A stretch of 64,000 nt of DNA, taken from Chromobacterium sp. IIBBL 290-4. GTDB lineage: Bacteria > Pseudomonadota > Gammaproteobacteria > Burkholderiales > Chromobacteriaceae. The DNA lies in the NCBI RefSeq assembly GCF_024207115.1, contig NZ_CP100128.1:3844001-3908000 (forward strand), in the 5' to 3' direction. Position numbers and translations under genes: made by a program. Positions 36,255 to 44,652 of this stretch are shown here, in pieces. The notes under the pieces were generated by a model. The model did no database searches, was not told the origin of the DNA, and was given only the letters and a program-made list of their open reading frames with translations. Each line of letters starts with the position of its first letter. The first letter of the stretch is position 1.

Positions 36255-39074
36255 ATGGAACAACTTGCCAAAAGCTACGAACCGGGCGACCTCGAGCGCC
36301 GCTGGTACCAACACTGGGAACAGGCCGGCTACTTCAAGCCGAGCATGGACACCGCCAAGCCGTCCTTCGCCATCCAGCTGCCGCCGCCCAATGTGACCGG
36401 CACGTTGCACATGGGCCACGCCTTCAACCAGACCATCATGGACGGCCTGACCCGCTTCTACCGGATGAAGGGCAACAACACCGTGTGGGTGCCAGGCACC
36501 GACCACGCCGGCATCGCCACCCAGATCGTCGTGGAGCGCCAGCTGGCCGACCAAGGCCTGAACCGCCACGACATGGGCCGCGAAGCGTTCACCAGCAAGA
36601 TCTGGGAATGGAAGGAAAAGTCCGGCGGCACCATCACCAGCCAGATGCGCCGCGTCGGCTGCTCGGTGGATTGGGACCGTGAATACTTCACCATGGACGA
36701 CGTCCGCGCCGAAGTGGTGACCGAAGTCTTCGTCCGCCTGTACGAACAAGGCCTGATCTACCGCGGCAAGCGCCTGTCCAACTGGGACGCCAAGCTGGGC
36801 ACCGCCATCTCCGACCTCGAAGTGGTATCCGAGGAAGAAGACGGCCACATGTGGCACATCAAGTACCCGGTGGTCGGCAGCGATGAATATGTCACCGTCG
36901 CCACCACCCGTCCGGAAACGCTGCTGGGCGACGTGGCCGTGGCCATCGCCCCGGACGATGAGCGCTACCAGCACCTGCTGGGCAAGCAGCTTGAGCTGCC
37001 GCTCACCGGCCGCGCCATCCCGGTGATCGCCGACGAATACGTGGACAAGGAATTCGGCACCGGCTTCGTCAAGATTACCCCGGCGCACGACTTCAACGAC
37101 TACGAAGTGGGCAAGCGCCACAGCACCCAGCTGATCAATGTGATGAGCCTGGAAGCCAAGATCCTGGCCAAGGCGCAAATTTTCGGCTTCGACGGTTCCG
37201 CCCAAGGCACCATCGAGCTGCCGGCCGCCTACGCCGGCCTCACCGCGCAGGAAGCGCGCAAGGCCATGCTGGCCGACCTGCAAGCCCAGGGCCTGCTGCT
37301 GGAAACCAAGCCGCACAAGCTGATGGTGCCGCGCGGCGACCGCACCGGCACCGTGATCGAGCCGCTGCTGACCGACCAATGGTTCGTGGCCATGAATAAA
37401 GTGGCCGAAGGCGACCCCACCGGCCAATCCATCGCCGCCAAGGCGATCGAGGCCGTGGAGTCCGGCGAAGTGCGCTTCGTGCCGGAAAACTGGGTCAACA
37501 CCTACAACCAGTGGATGAAGAACATCCAGGACTGGTGCATCTCCCGCCAGCTGTGGTGGGGCCACCAGATCCCGGCCTGGTACGACGAAGACGGCAACAT
37601 CTACGTCGGCCGCACCGAGGAAGAAGCCCAGGCCAAGGCCGGCGGCAAGACGCTGCGCCGCGAACAGGACGTGCTGGACACCTGGTTCAGCTCGGCCCTG
37701 GTGCCGTTCTCCACCCTGGGCTGGCCGGAAGAAACCCCGGACCTGAAAGCCTTCCTGACCTCCAACGTGCTGGTGACCGGCTACGAAATCATCTTCTTCT
37801 GGGTGGCCCGGATGATCATGATGACCAAGCACTTCACCGGCAAGGTCCCGTTCAAGGATGTCTACATCCACGGCATGGTGCGCGACCACGAAGGCAAGAA
37901 GATGTCCAAGTCCGAGGGCAACGTGATCGACCCAGTGGACCTGATCGACGGCATCGCGCTGGAGCCGCTGGTGGAAAAACGCACCACCGGCCTGCGCCGC
38001 CCGGAAAAGGCCCCGGCCATCGCCAAGGCCACGGAAAAGCTGTTCCCGGAAGGCATCCCGGCTTACGGCACCGACGCGCTGCGCTTCACCATGGCCAGCT
38101 ACGCCACGCTGGGCCGCTCGGTCAACTTCGACTTCAAGCGCGCCGAAGGCTACCGCAACTTCTGCAACAAGCTGTGGAACGCCACTCGCTTTGTGATGAT
38201 GAACGTGGATGGCAAGGACTGCGGCCAGGACGAAAGCCTGCCGCTGGAATACAGCTTTGTCGACCAGTGGATCATCGGCCGCCTGCAGCAGGCTGAGATC
38301 GACGTCACCAACGCGCTGGAAACCTACCGCTTCGACATCGCCGCCCAGGTGATCTACGAATTCATCTGGAACGAGTACTGCGACTGGTACGTGGAACTGG
38401 CCAAGGTGCAGATTCAGGGCGGCAACGAAGCCCAGCAGCGCGCCACCCGCCGCACCCTGGTGCGCGTGCTGGAAGTGGCGCTGCGCCTGAACCACCCGCT
38501 GATGCCCTTCATCACCGAAGAGCTGTGGCAGACCGTGGCCCCGCTGGCCAACGCCAAGAAGACCGAATCGCTGATGCTGGCCCCGTGGCCGGTGGCGGAC
38601 GAATCCAAGATCAGCGCCGCGGCCAACGCCCGCATGGACGCGTTCAAGGACATGGTCAACGCGGTGCGCAATCTGCGCGGCGAAATGGGCATCGGCCCGG
38701 CCGTAAAGGCGCCGCTGTTCATCGAAACCGCCGACGCGTCCATCGCCGACTTCGTGCCCTACCTGAAGCTGCTGGCCCGACTGACCGAAGGCACGCTGGT
38801 GGCCAAGCTGCCGGAAGATGACGCCCCGGTGGCGATGTCCGGCGAAGCGCGCCTGATGCTGAAGGTGGAAGTGGACAAAGCCGCCGAAACCGCGCGCCTG
38901 AGCAAGGAGCAGGGCAAGGTGGAAGCCGAGCTGGCCAAGCTGACCGCCAAGCTGGAGAAGCCGGGTTATGTCGACAAGGCGCCGGCGCACTTGGTGGAGC
39001 GGGACAAGGCGCAGTTGGCTGAGCTGAATGACAAGTTGGAGAAGATTAGGGCGCAGCTTGCTAAGTTAGCCTGA
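36255..39074 (+). CDS. valS: valyl-tRNA synthetase
   Basis: 939 residues, class Ia aminoacyl-tRNA synthetase that charges tRNA-Val and edits mischarged Thr. The HIGH motif appears as LHMGHAF near residue 52 and the KMSKS motif as KKMSKSEGN near 549. The editing (CP1) domain holds [12 protein letters not shown], and a Lys/Glu-rich coiled coil forms the C-terminus. Full length. Codon choice favours C-ending codons more than its neighbours, typical of a highly expressed gene. It usually follows holC directly; here it lies about 34 kb from holC. Confidence 0.97.
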   Translation: MEQLAKSYEPGDLERRWYQHWEQAGYFKPSMDTAKPSFAIQLPPPNVTGTLHMGHAFNQTIMDGLTRFYRMKGNNTVWVPGTDHAGIATQIVVERQLADQGLNRHDMGREAFTSKIWEWKEKSGGTITSQMRRVGCSVDWDREYFTMDDVRAEVVTEVFVRLYEQGLIYRGKRLSNWDAKLGTAISDLEVVSEEEDGHMWHIKYPVVGSDEYVTVATTRPETLLGDVAVAIAPDDERYQHLLGKQLELPLTGRAIPVIADEYVDKEFGTGFVKITPAHDFNDYEVGKRHSTQLINVMSLEAKILAKAQIFGFDGSAQGTIELPAAYAGLTAQEARKAMLADLQAQGLLLETKPHKLMVPRGDRTGTVIEPLLTDQWFVAMNKVAEGDPTGQSIAAKAIEAVESGEVRFVPENWVNTYNQWMKNIQDWCISRQLWWGHQIPAWYDEDGNIYVGRTEEEAQAKAGGKTLRREQDVLDTWFSSALVPFSTLGWPEETPDLKAFLTSNVLVTGYEIIFFWVARMIMMTKHFTGKVPFKDVYIHGMVRDHEGKKMSKSEGNVIDPVDLIDGIALEPLVEKRTTGLRRPEKAPAIAKATEKLFPEGIPAYGTDALRFTMASYATLGRSVNFDFKRAEGYRNFCNKLWNATRFVMMNVDGKDCGQDESLPLEYSFVDQWIIGRLQQAEIDVTNALETYRFDIAAQVIYEFIWNEYCDWYVELAKVQIQGGNEAQQRATRRTLVRVLEVALRLNHPLMPFITEELWQTVAPLANAKKTESLMLAPWPVADESKISAAANARMDAFKDMVNAVRNLRGEMGIGPAVKAPLFIETADASIADFVPYLKLLARLTEGTLVAKLPEDDAPVAMSGEARLMLKVEVDKAAETARLSKEQGKVEAELAKLTAKLEKPGYVDKAPAHLVERDKAQLAELNDKLEKIRAQLAKLA

Positions 39075-39084
39075 TCTGACGGAC

Positions 39085-39117
39085 AAAACCTCCAGGGATG
39101 ACCTGGAGGTTTTTTTG
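39085..39117 (+). terminator. strong terminator after valS
   Basis: AAAACCTCCAG (39085-39095) pairs with CTGGAGGTTTT (39103-39113), followed by TTT. Confidence 0.9.
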
Positions 39118-39187
39118 TGTTCCAAACAGCACACTTTCGATAGAGAAAGTACTGCTGCCTGGTGATGCAGACTTCGTTGGTCCGGCA

Positions 39188-39607
39188 ATGCCATCTAAAT
39201 TGTCGCCACAAGCCTATGCCTCGCTCAGAAAGCAGACGCCGACGCAAAGCATTCGCGACATGGTCAATGCGGGTGATGGCCCATTTTCTGATCCGGTATA
39301 TGGGTATTCTGTCAACCGACTCCAGGCTGACCACATTGTGCCAATGAAGGTCATTACTGAGGTGCCGAACTTCAATATGCTTGAACGGGCCGGTCAGGTT
39401 GATGTGTTGAATAATCCGGAGAATTTCATGGGTCTTGGAGGACCATCAAATGCATCGAAGGGAGCTTTGATGTGGTCTGATTGGTCAGGGCATTCGCAGC
39501 TTGGGCCCATACCACCCGGGTTTAAACAGCAAATGATTGACCGACAAAATCAGTTGTTGACTATCTTGCAGCAACAAATTAACAACGGGGTTCGCAATGG
39601 GATGTAG
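39188..39607 (+). CDS. orphan C-terminal HNH-nuclease toxin module
   Basis: 139 residues from the ATG at 39188; the open frame extends back to an ATG inside the valS terminator (39098), which suggests the 5' part of a longer gene was lost. No Shine-Dalgarno or signal peptide. The nuclease core is ADHIVPMKVI (Asp48-His49), followed by NNPENFMGL and Lys91, an HNH pattern seen at the C-termini of Rhs, CDI and other polymorphic toxins. It overlaps the next gene, a likely immunity gene, by 11 bp. Much more AT-rich than its surroundings. Probably a displaced toxin tip, expressed only if fused to a delivery protein by recombination. Confidence 0.7.
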   Translation: MPSKLSPQAYASLRKQTPTQSIRDMVNAGDGPFSDPVYGYSVNRLQADHIVPMKVITEVPNFNMLERAGQVDVLNNPENFMGLGGPSNASKGALMWSDWSGHSQLGPIPPGFKQQMIDRQNQLLTILQQQINNGVRNGM

Positions 39608-40211
39608 TAAGCGCCAGATTGGTCAATGGATGTTCAAAGTCAATCATGCCGAAGGGATGGATTGTCAGGCGGACTGGCTGTTGTCTTGTTTTGAAAAGAT
39701 GCAACATGAAGGTGTGTCGTTTTCTCACGGATTGAGGATAAAGTTGGGTTGGTCAATTTTGGAGTTGCAGAGTGAACAAGGAAACTCCCTCGTTGTATGT
39801 GAACCGGACTTTTTACGAAACCCATTTGTTGATTTTCGACCAGATGTGAGTGTCTCGCTACAAGTGCAAGCGTCACAAGTTGCCTTTGTTAATCAGTTGA
39901 ACCTTGCTCCATTGGAGACGTCGTTTCAAGACAGGATAATTTTCGCAAAAGGTTGCTGGGATGCGAAGAAAATATACATGGAACGAGTTGCTCCAAGACC
40001 AGAAAATGGAGATTCTGGGTGGTTTTTCGGTGTTGTTGATGGAAATAATGAGCCGGGAAATTTGCAGTCTGGATTTGTATTCCAACTATTGAAATTGCGC
40101 CCAATGTTACTTCAGTTACTTCTGCTTCCTGCTGGGTATATGGTGGTTTTGGACGGTGGTGGAGTTGAGGCCGTCTTGGACCAATATGGGAGTTCTGTCG
40201 AGGTTAAATAA
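39597..40211 (+). CDS. probable immunity protein with Imm33/DUF2185-like C-terminus
   Basis: 204 residues; the ATG at 39597 follows ACGGGG. The C-terminal half contains RPENGDSGWFFGVVDGN at about 134-150, then LRPMLLQLLLLPAGYMVVL, which resembles the DSGW-containing Imm33/DUF2185 domain found beside polymorphic toxins. The N-terminal 110 residues are not recognised. No signal peptide, so it should neutralise the HNH nuclease in the cytoplasm. The 11-bp overlap with the toxin fragment is the usual toxin-immunity spacing. AT-rich like the toxin. The Imm33 link is from memory of the motif and needs a profile search. Confidence 0.65.
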   Translation: MGCSKRQIGQWMFKVNHAEGMDCQADWLLSCFEKMQHEGVSFSHGLRIKLGWSILELQSEQGNSLVVCEPDFLRNPFVDFRPDVSVSLQVQASQVAFVNQLNLAPLETSFQDRIIFAKGCWDAKKIYMERVAPRPENGDSGWFFGVVDGNNEPGNLQSGFVFQLLKLRPMLLQLLLLPAGYMVVLDGGGVEAVLDQYGSSVEVK

Positions 40212-40297
40212 AATGAGGCCGCCAGGGTGGGCAGGCCAAAGACTTTGCCAGCATGTTGAATGAGCTGCATGAGTTTGATCGTTGCTTGGGATCGAAG

Positions 40298-40328
40298 ATC
40301 GGCGCATCTCCATTGGGGATGCGCCGAT
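40298..40328 (+). terminator. 11-bp perfect hairpin
   Basis: ATCGGCGCATC (40298-40308) and its complement (40318-40328), 9-nt loop. Followed by TGTCGTTT, only a weak T-tract. Could end transcription of the immunity gene. Confidence 0.4.
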
Positions 40329-40470
40329 TGTCGTTTCTGAGGACGAGCGGCCGAACCCTTTCCCCTTCCGAAATCGGTCACACATTACGCACGCTTACGC
40401 GAGCCAGGGCATGCGCCTGCATGGACAGATAGCGCAAGGATGGACGCGGGTGCGGATCCGAGCCTCGACA

Positions 40471-40542
40471 AAACCATCCACGAAACCATCCACGAAACCA
40501 TCCACGAAACCATCCACGAAACCATCGACGAATCCATTGACG
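40471..40542 (+). repeat. 12-bp minisatellite, six tandem units
   Basis: Unit AAACCATCCACG repeats perfectly four times (40471-40518), then twice with changes (40519-40530, 40531-40542). The length keeps frame, so several reading frames stay open through it (for example His-Glu-Thr-Ile repeats or, on the other strand, Val-Asp-Gly-Phe repeats). It is too short and unspaced to be a CRISPR. Confidence 0.9.
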
Positions 40543-40644
40543 ATTTCGCCGCAAACTCCCGGACAGGATGCCTTTGTAGGCACAACTGGAAAACTGACTC
40601 AGGGCGTAGCCCCGAGATCAGGCCACTCGACTGGAGGGCCGTAG

Positions 40645-40671
40645 GTTGGGCTGAATGTAATGAAGCCCAAC
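40645..40671. repeat. REP-like hairpin GTTGGGCT/AGCCCAAC
   Basis: GTTGGGCT (40645-40652) and AGCCCAAC (40664-40671), 11-nt loop, preceded by GTAG. Similar GTAGG-starting palindromes occur at 29.5, 42.0 and 47.3 kb. Confidence 0.5.
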
Positions 40672-40752
40672 GTTTACCGCGTTGGTTTGTTAGGATTTTT
40701 GTGCCCGCTCCGCGGGCGGATATTTGAGTGCCGGTTCCGCCCGGCTGACGGG

Positions 40753-40784
40753 TCCATTTCTTTTGCTCCGCCAAAAGAAATGGA
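40753..40784. repeat. 13-bp perfect palindrome TCCATTTCTTTTG
   Basis: Arms 40753-40765 and 40772-40784 with a 6-nt loop (CTCCGC). The motif family TTTCTTTTG-CTnCGC-CAAAAGAAA is common as dispersed repeats in proteobacteria. It sits 39 bp before the larger nested palindrome and may be part of the same element. Confidence 0.6.
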
Positions 40785-40823
40785 CGAAAGAAAAGGCGGC
40801 CCAGCAGCGCTTCGAAACCCGGT

Positions 40824-40923
40824 CTTCAAAGCCATTTTCAAGGAGTCGCCGGAACTAGCGGCGCGCTACCGTCGCGCCGCGTCGAACAGCCGGCGACTTA
40901 AAACCTTGAAAATGGCTTTGAAG
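40824..40923. repeat. 100-nt nested palindrome
   Basis: Three nested arm pairs: 20 bp (40824-40843 with 40904-40923), 9 bp AGTCGCCGG (40844-40852 with 40890-40898) and 8 bp GCGGCGCG (40858-40865 with 40873-40880), with a 7-nt loop. All three are perfect. Together 37 bp of pairing form one long stem with small internal loops. No T-tract follows. Likely a structured mobile or regulatory element. Confidence 0.8.
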
Positions 40924-41196
40924 TCGGCTTGCGCTGATGGGGTAGGGGCACGACGGTTCGTTTCTAAGCCCTGGAACCTTGTCTGTGGTATTCACGCTGT
41001 ATTACACCCCACCTTCATTTGATTTCCTGCTCTTCTTGCCAGTCTTCCCGCCGTCATTTACTCTTGACCCTCTTGTGCCTGGGTTCTAGCCTTGTCGGAT
41101 CGTGTTTAACAGCACGATTGGGTTTGGCGACCCAGACTACACGGCAGGCGTAGCTTTGGTTATGTCTGCTGTCCTCGTGCGCGTTCATGCACTCCA

Positions 41197-41272
41197 TGGC
41201 GGGCCGGGTGGGGAGACCTCCGGGTCTGCCGGGTCCGTGTAGCCGGTTCGCCAACCCCGCCTTGGCCTGCCA
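41197..41272 (+). ncRNA. C4-type antisense RNA candidate
   Basis: About 76 nt that fold as in phage P1/P4-type C4 RNA. The outer stem is GGCGGGCC (41198-41205) with GGCCTGCC (41264-41271, one G-U pair), and an internal hairpin is AGACC/GGTCT (41214-41218 with 41223-41227). A loop carries GGTTCGCCAACCCC. That loop is complementary, with mismatches, to TTTGGCGA sequences both upstream (about 41122) and downstream (about 41280), just before the antirepressor. CCGTGTAG (41235-41242) is also an exact complement of 41137-41144. C4 RNAs block translation of antirepressor genes, and a Bro-N gene follows 53 bp later. Recognised from the sequence style; not model-tested. Confidence 0.5.
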
Positions 41273-41324
41273 CCCTCGTTTGGCGACGTGGGGGCAGTTA
41301 GTGAAACTGCACGGAGATTCACTC

Positions 41325-41999
41325 ATGGCACAGTCCATCCAATCACCCGCGTTCTCATCTTTGCGGGAATTCACATTTCTCGATAAACCCTTCCATCTCC
41401 TGCATCGCCATAACGGCCTATGGTTCTTTGCCGATGATGTCGCGGCGGCGATCAAATGCCGTACTACGGCGGCCTTGCTGAGCAAGCTGAACAAGGAGGA
41501 GGTCCGCGCCATGCCGTTGGGCGGCGGGGAGGTGGTTTGCCTGTCGGAAACCGGCGTGTCCATGGCGATTCGGCGCTATCGCAAGCCGGCGGCGCGGCGG
41601 TTTCGGCGTTGGCTGGAGGAGGAGCTGCTGCCGGCCTTGCGGCGGGAGGGCGAGGAGGCGTTGACGGCGGATCAGCTGGAGCTGGCCTTGGCGCTGGCGG
41701 CGGAGGCGGCGCGGCAGGTGAGCCGGGCGGTGCTGGATGCGGTGTTGGAGAATGGTGAGGTGTGCTGGCAGCATACCCGCTGGCTGGTGACGCTGGACTA
41801 CGAGCGCCATAACCGCCAAAAACACCCGCTCGGCCGCATGATGGGCCTCAACAGTTCCGTCGCCACCCTGGATGCGCTGGCGGAGTTGATCGCCGTGCCG
41901 GACGGCATGCCGGCCAGCGATACCGAGCTGGTGAAGTTGGCGGCGGCCTGCCATCTGAGATTGGCTGAGCGGATGAGCCTGCGAATAGGGGATGAGTGA
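41325..41999 (+). CDS. Bro-N domain antirepressor-like protein
   Basis: 224 residues from the ATG at 41325, preceded by GGAG. Residues about 13-105 are a BRO-N domain: FTFLDKPFHLLHRHNGLWFFADDVAAAI, then LSKLNKEEVRAMPLGGGEVVCLSETGVSMAIRRYRKPAARRFRRWLEEELLPAL. The second half is helical, Ala/Leu/Glu-rich and not recognised. Phage antirepressors of this class bind DNA or repressors to trigger lytic genes. No other phage structural or integrase gene is nearby, so it is a solitary remnant or domesticated regulator. The upstream C4-like RNA is the expected control element. Confidence 0.82.
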   Translation: MAQSIQSPAFSSLREFTFLDKPFHLLHRHNGLWFFADDVAAAIKCRTTAALLSKLNKEEVRAMPLGGGEVVCLSETGVSMAIRRYRKPAARRFRRWLEEELLPALRREGEEALTADQLELALALAAEAARQVSRAVLDAVLENGEVCWQHTRWLVTLDYERHNRQKHPLGRMMGLNSSVATLDALAELIAVPDGMPASDTELVKLAAACHLRLAERMSLRIGDE

Positions 42000-42000
42000 T

Positions 42001-42119
42001 GTAGGGTGCGTCACCCCCTTCTTGGCGGCGCAACGCACCGTTTGTTTTCCGTACCTTTCAAATGTTGATCCGGTGAACGATGTGGGCGGTGCGTCGCCCC
42101 TGCGGGTGATGCACCCTAC
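42001..42119. repeat. REP-like inverted repeat element with GTAGGGTGC ends
   Basis: The left end GTAGGGTGCGTCACCC (42001-42016) matches the complement of the right end (42104-42119) at 15 of 16 bases. Inside, a second GGTGCGTCGCCC arm forms a hairpin with the right end. The element follows the Bro-N stop by 1 bp and sits before the convergent phzF-like gene. Confidence 0.65.
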
Positions 42120-42139
42120 CGGGCTGCGGACCTGGGCTG

Positions 42140-42982
42140 TTATAGAGTGAGACGGCCTTCAATGCAGCTTACGGCATTGCCGCCGATCCACACATCGTCG
42201 CCCACCTGTTCCACCTCGATGCGGCCGGCGCGGCCCATGCTCAAGCCCTGGCTGACGCGATAGCTCGCTGGCGCCATTCCAGCCCCCAGCAACCATTGGG
42301 CAATGCCGGCGTTCAGGCTGCCGGTGGCGGGGTCCTCTGGCATGCCATCGCCTGCGATAAAGGCTCTTACCTCGAACTGCGCATCGCTATCGTCGTGTTG
42401 CGGATCGCAAGGGGCGATCACCCCCACCGCCAGCCCGATCAAAGCCGGATAGTCGGGCTTGAGGTCCAGTACCTGCTGACGATTGGCGAGCATCACGGCC
42501 AGCCAGCCCGCGCCATTGTCTACCCATTGGGCGTCGACAATCTCTTCGGGCGCCAAGCGCAAGCCCAGGCGCACCTGTTCTAGCAGCTCGGCCGAGACGG
42601 GGCCGGAGCGCAGCAAGGGCGGCGCCAGAAACGCCAACTGTCCCGCGTGGCGGCGAATCCGTATCAGGCCGACCTCGCATTCTTGAATGATGTCTTCTCC
42701 TTGCGGCTTTCCTCCGGACTCCAGCCAGGCGTGGCAGCTGCCCAAAGTGGGATGGCCGGCGAAGGGCAGTTCTTCCAGCGTGGTGAAGATCCTCAGGCGG
42801 TAGTCGGCGCGCGGGTCTCTGGGCTGCAGGATGAAGGTGGTCTCGCTGAGATTGGTCCAGTTGGCAAAGGTGGCCATCTGCTGGTCATCGAGCCCATCAG
42901 CATCGAAAACTACGGCCACCGGGTTGCCCTTGAGGGGAGTGGAGCTGAAGACATCGACCTGCTTGAAGTTCATGGAATTCAT
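42140..42982 (-). CDS. PhzF-family isomerase
   Basis: 280 residues of the PhzF/diaminopimelate-epimerase fold. Family signatures: KGNPVAVVFDADGL near residues 18-31, SETTFIL with the catalytic Glu47, LPFAGHPTLGS near 75 and GMPEDPATGSLNAGIAQWL near 214-232. True PhzF makes phenazine precursors, but no other phenazine gene is present, so this is one of the many family members of unknown substrate. An alternative start three codons in (MNFKQVDVF) is possible. Confidence 0.88.
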   Translation of the reverse strand: MNSMNFKQVDVFSSTPLKGNPVAVVFDADGLDDQQMATFANWTNLSETTFILQPRDPRADYRLRIFTTLEELPFAGHPTLGSCHAWLESGGKPQGEDIIQECEVGLIRIRRHAGQLAFLAPPLLRSGPVSAELLEQVRLGLRLAPEEIVDAQWVDNGAGWLAVMLANRQQVLDLKPDYPALIGLAVGVIAPCDPQHDDSDAQFEVRAFIAGDGMPEDPATGSLNAGIAQWLLGAGMAPASYRVSQGLSMGRAGRIEVEQVGDDVWIGGNAVSCIEGRLTL

Positions 42983-43454
42983 GGAATGTTCTGTTCATGC
43001 ACGGGTTGGGCGGCTAGTCTACGCGCATTTTTCGCTGCGCCGCGGCGAATGAAAATCATATTTGCTGCCAGGGGCTCATCATGGCGGCTTGCGCGCTCAC
43101 GTATCCGCTCCTGCGCAGCCCGGATGTTTTGTCGTAGAGCTTGGCCGCATCGCGGCGGATTGTCCCCAATGTTTGAGGCAATAATCCCCTGCGCGGCCTT
43201 GATCGAGTTGTTGTGGCGGTTCTGGTGCATGGCGCTAGGGCGTGCCATCTCGGCGGCGCGCCGCAAGGCTTGTTTACAAAGTCCGAACCCATTGGCCTTA
43301 TCGTGGTCTATTCATTTAATGCTGCTATGCTGTGGCTAAAGCAGCCTTCATGCAGGTTTCTCGATCGCACTCCCAGAATGGTTGCCCGGCTTGTTCCGGC
43401 TTGGCTTTTGCCGGGCGGGGCCGGCGGCCGTTCGTCAACAATAAGGAAAATCCA
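42983..43454 (+). other. intergenic region between phzF-like gene and chaA
   Basis: Short open frames exist on both strands but none has a recognised domain or ribosome binding site. The stretch should hold the promoters of the two divergent genes; a candidate for chaA is listed separately. Otherwise I see nothing in it. Confidence 0.5.
43292..43320 (+). promoter_or_regulatory. candidate chaA promoter
   Basis: TTGGCC (43292-43297) and TTTAAT (43315-43320), 17 bp apart, about 135 bp before the proposed start. Confidence 0.35.
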
Positions 43455-44534
43455 TTGGCTCATAACACGATTCCGCGCTGGACCATCATCACCCCTGTAT
43501 TGGCCTGGGCCGCCATCGCCGCGTCTTCAGCTGCGGGCGGGCATGCGCTCTATCTGACGCTGCTGGCGGTTTTGCTGGCGGGGACGGTTTTTGCCGCGGT
43601 GCATCACGCCGAGGTGGTGGCGCATAAGGTGGGCGAGCCTTTCGGCACGCTGATCCTGGCACTGGCGGTGACGGTGATCGAGGTGGCGCTGATCATTTCC
43701 TTCATGCTGGGCGGGGGCGAGGAGAAGCTGGCGCTGGCGCGGGACACCATTTTTTCCGCCATCATGATCACTTGCAACGGCATTCTGGGCATTTGCCTGC
43801 TGCTGGGCGGCTTGCGCCATCGCGAGCAGAATTTCCAGCTCAGCGGCGCCAAAGCGGCCTTGACCGTGCTGGCGGCGATTTCGGTATTGGCGCTGGTGCT
43901 GCCCAACTATGGCACCAGCCAGCCGGGGCCCTTGCTGTCGTCGTCGCAGCTGGCGTTTACCGGCGTGGTGTCGCTGGTGCTGTACGGCGCGTTCGTGTTT
44001 GTGCAAACCATTCGCCACCGCGATTATTTCCTGGTGGAGGGCAGCCATGACGAGGACGAGCATGCGCCGCCGCCGTCCAATAAGGTGGCCATGTTGAGCG
44101 TGGGCGCGCTGTTGATTTGCCTGGTGGCGGTGGTGACCCTGGCCAAGCTGCTGTCGCCGTCTATTGAGCGGTTTGTGTTGGAGGCGGGCGCGCCGGCGGC
44201 GGTGGTGGGCATTATCATCGCCTCGCTGGTGCTGTTGCCGGAGGGGCTGGCCGCCGCCAATGCGGCGCGGGCGGACCGGGTGCAGACCAGTTTGAATCTG
44301 GCGCTGGGGTCGGCGCTGGCATCCATAGGCCTGACCATTCCCACGGTGGCGATGATTTTCGTGTTCATGGGCGAGCCGCTGATTCTTGGCCTGGAAAACA
44401 AAGAAACCATCTTCCTGTTGCTGACGCTGGTGGCATGCTCCCTGTCGCTATCGGTGGGCCGCACCACGATTTTGCAAGGCATCGTGCATCTGGTGATCTT
44501 CGCCTCTTTCGTATTTTTTGCCATCAGCCCCTGA
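43455..44534 (+). CDS. chaA: ChaA-type Ca2+(Na+)/H+ antiporter
   Basis: 359 residues starting at TTG 43455, chosen because AAGGA lies 7 nt upstream and the protein then begins AHNTIPRWTIITPVLAWAA, as ChaA proteins do (E. coli 366 residues). The farther ATG at 43332 adds 41 residues with no homology-like character. About eleven helices in two repeats. Each repeat contains the CaCA ion-binding region: GEPFGTLILALAVTVIEVALI in the first, LVLLPEGLAAANAARADR in the second. Expected to expel Ca2+, Na+ or K+ in exchange for protons, mainly at alkaline pH. Confidence 0.88.
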   Translation: MAHNTIPRWTIITPVLAWAAIAASSAAGGHALYLTLLAVLLAGTVFAAVHHAEVVAHKVGEPFGTLILALAVTVIEVALIISFMLGGGEEKLALARDTIFSAIMITCNGILGICLLLGGLRHREQNFQLSGAKAALTVLAAISVLALVLPNYGTSQPGPLLSSSQLAFTGVVSLVLYGAFVFVQTIRHRDYFLVEGSHDEDEHAPPPSNKVAMLSVGALLICLVAVVTLAKLLSPSIERFVLEAGAPAAVVGIIIASLVLLPEGLAAANAARADRVQTSLNLALGSALASIGLTIPTVAMIFVFMGEPLILGLENKETIFLLLTLVACSLSLSVGRTTILQGIVHLVIFASFVFFAISP

Positions 44535-44557
44535 GCGAAAAGCTGTAAGTGAATGCA

Positions 44558-44589
44558 AAAGCCGCTGGCCCTGCGCTGGCGGCTTTGCT
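44558..44589 (+). terminator. terminator after chaA
   Basis: AAAGCCGC (44558-44565) pairs with GCGGCTTT (44579-44586), with extra pairing possible inside the 13-nt loop. Confidence 0.65.
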
Positions 44590-44652
44590 GTTTCAGCGGG
44601 TTGGTTGTGACCCCGTCAGGCTGCTGCGGGAAGACGTATCAGCATTTGGCTG

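Larger units (their letters stand above)
40212..41196 (+). other. gene-poor stretch of repeats and palindromes
   Basis: No gene I would defend. Several short open frames in both strands arise from the in-frame 12-bp repeats and lack family features or ribosome binding sites. The stretch changes from AT-rich (immunity-gene end) to GC-rich near 40290. It carries four separate hairpin elements and one minisatellite listed individually. It looks like an accretion site for small mobile or repetitive elements between the toxin-immunity pair and the antirepressor. Confidence 0.6.

Noticed and set aside
35862..38990. Minus-strand open frame of over 1000 codons opposite valS
   Set aside because: It mirrors a clear valyl-tRNA synthetase, has His/Gln/Gly-rich low-complexity translation typical of antisense frames in GC-rich genes, and shows no domain.
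40471..40542. CRISPR array
   Set aside because: Units are contiguous with no spacers and only 12 bp long; no cas genes.
40395..40583. Small repeat protein (Val-Asp-Gly-Phe repeats) encoded by the minisatellite
   Set aside because: All frames are open because the repeat is 12 bp; no Shine-Dalgarno, no conserved flanking domain.
41325..41999. Complete prophage
   Set aside because: No integrase, terminase, capsid or tail genes in the surrounding 10 kb; only the antirepressor and its leader.
42140..42982. Phenazine biosynthesis gene cluster
   Set aside because: Only a PhzF-like isomerase is present; no phzA-E or phzG neighbours.
42979..43292. Short minus-strand genes upstream of the PhzF-like gene
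   Set aside because: Basic, Arg-rich translations with no family signs and no ribosome binding site.
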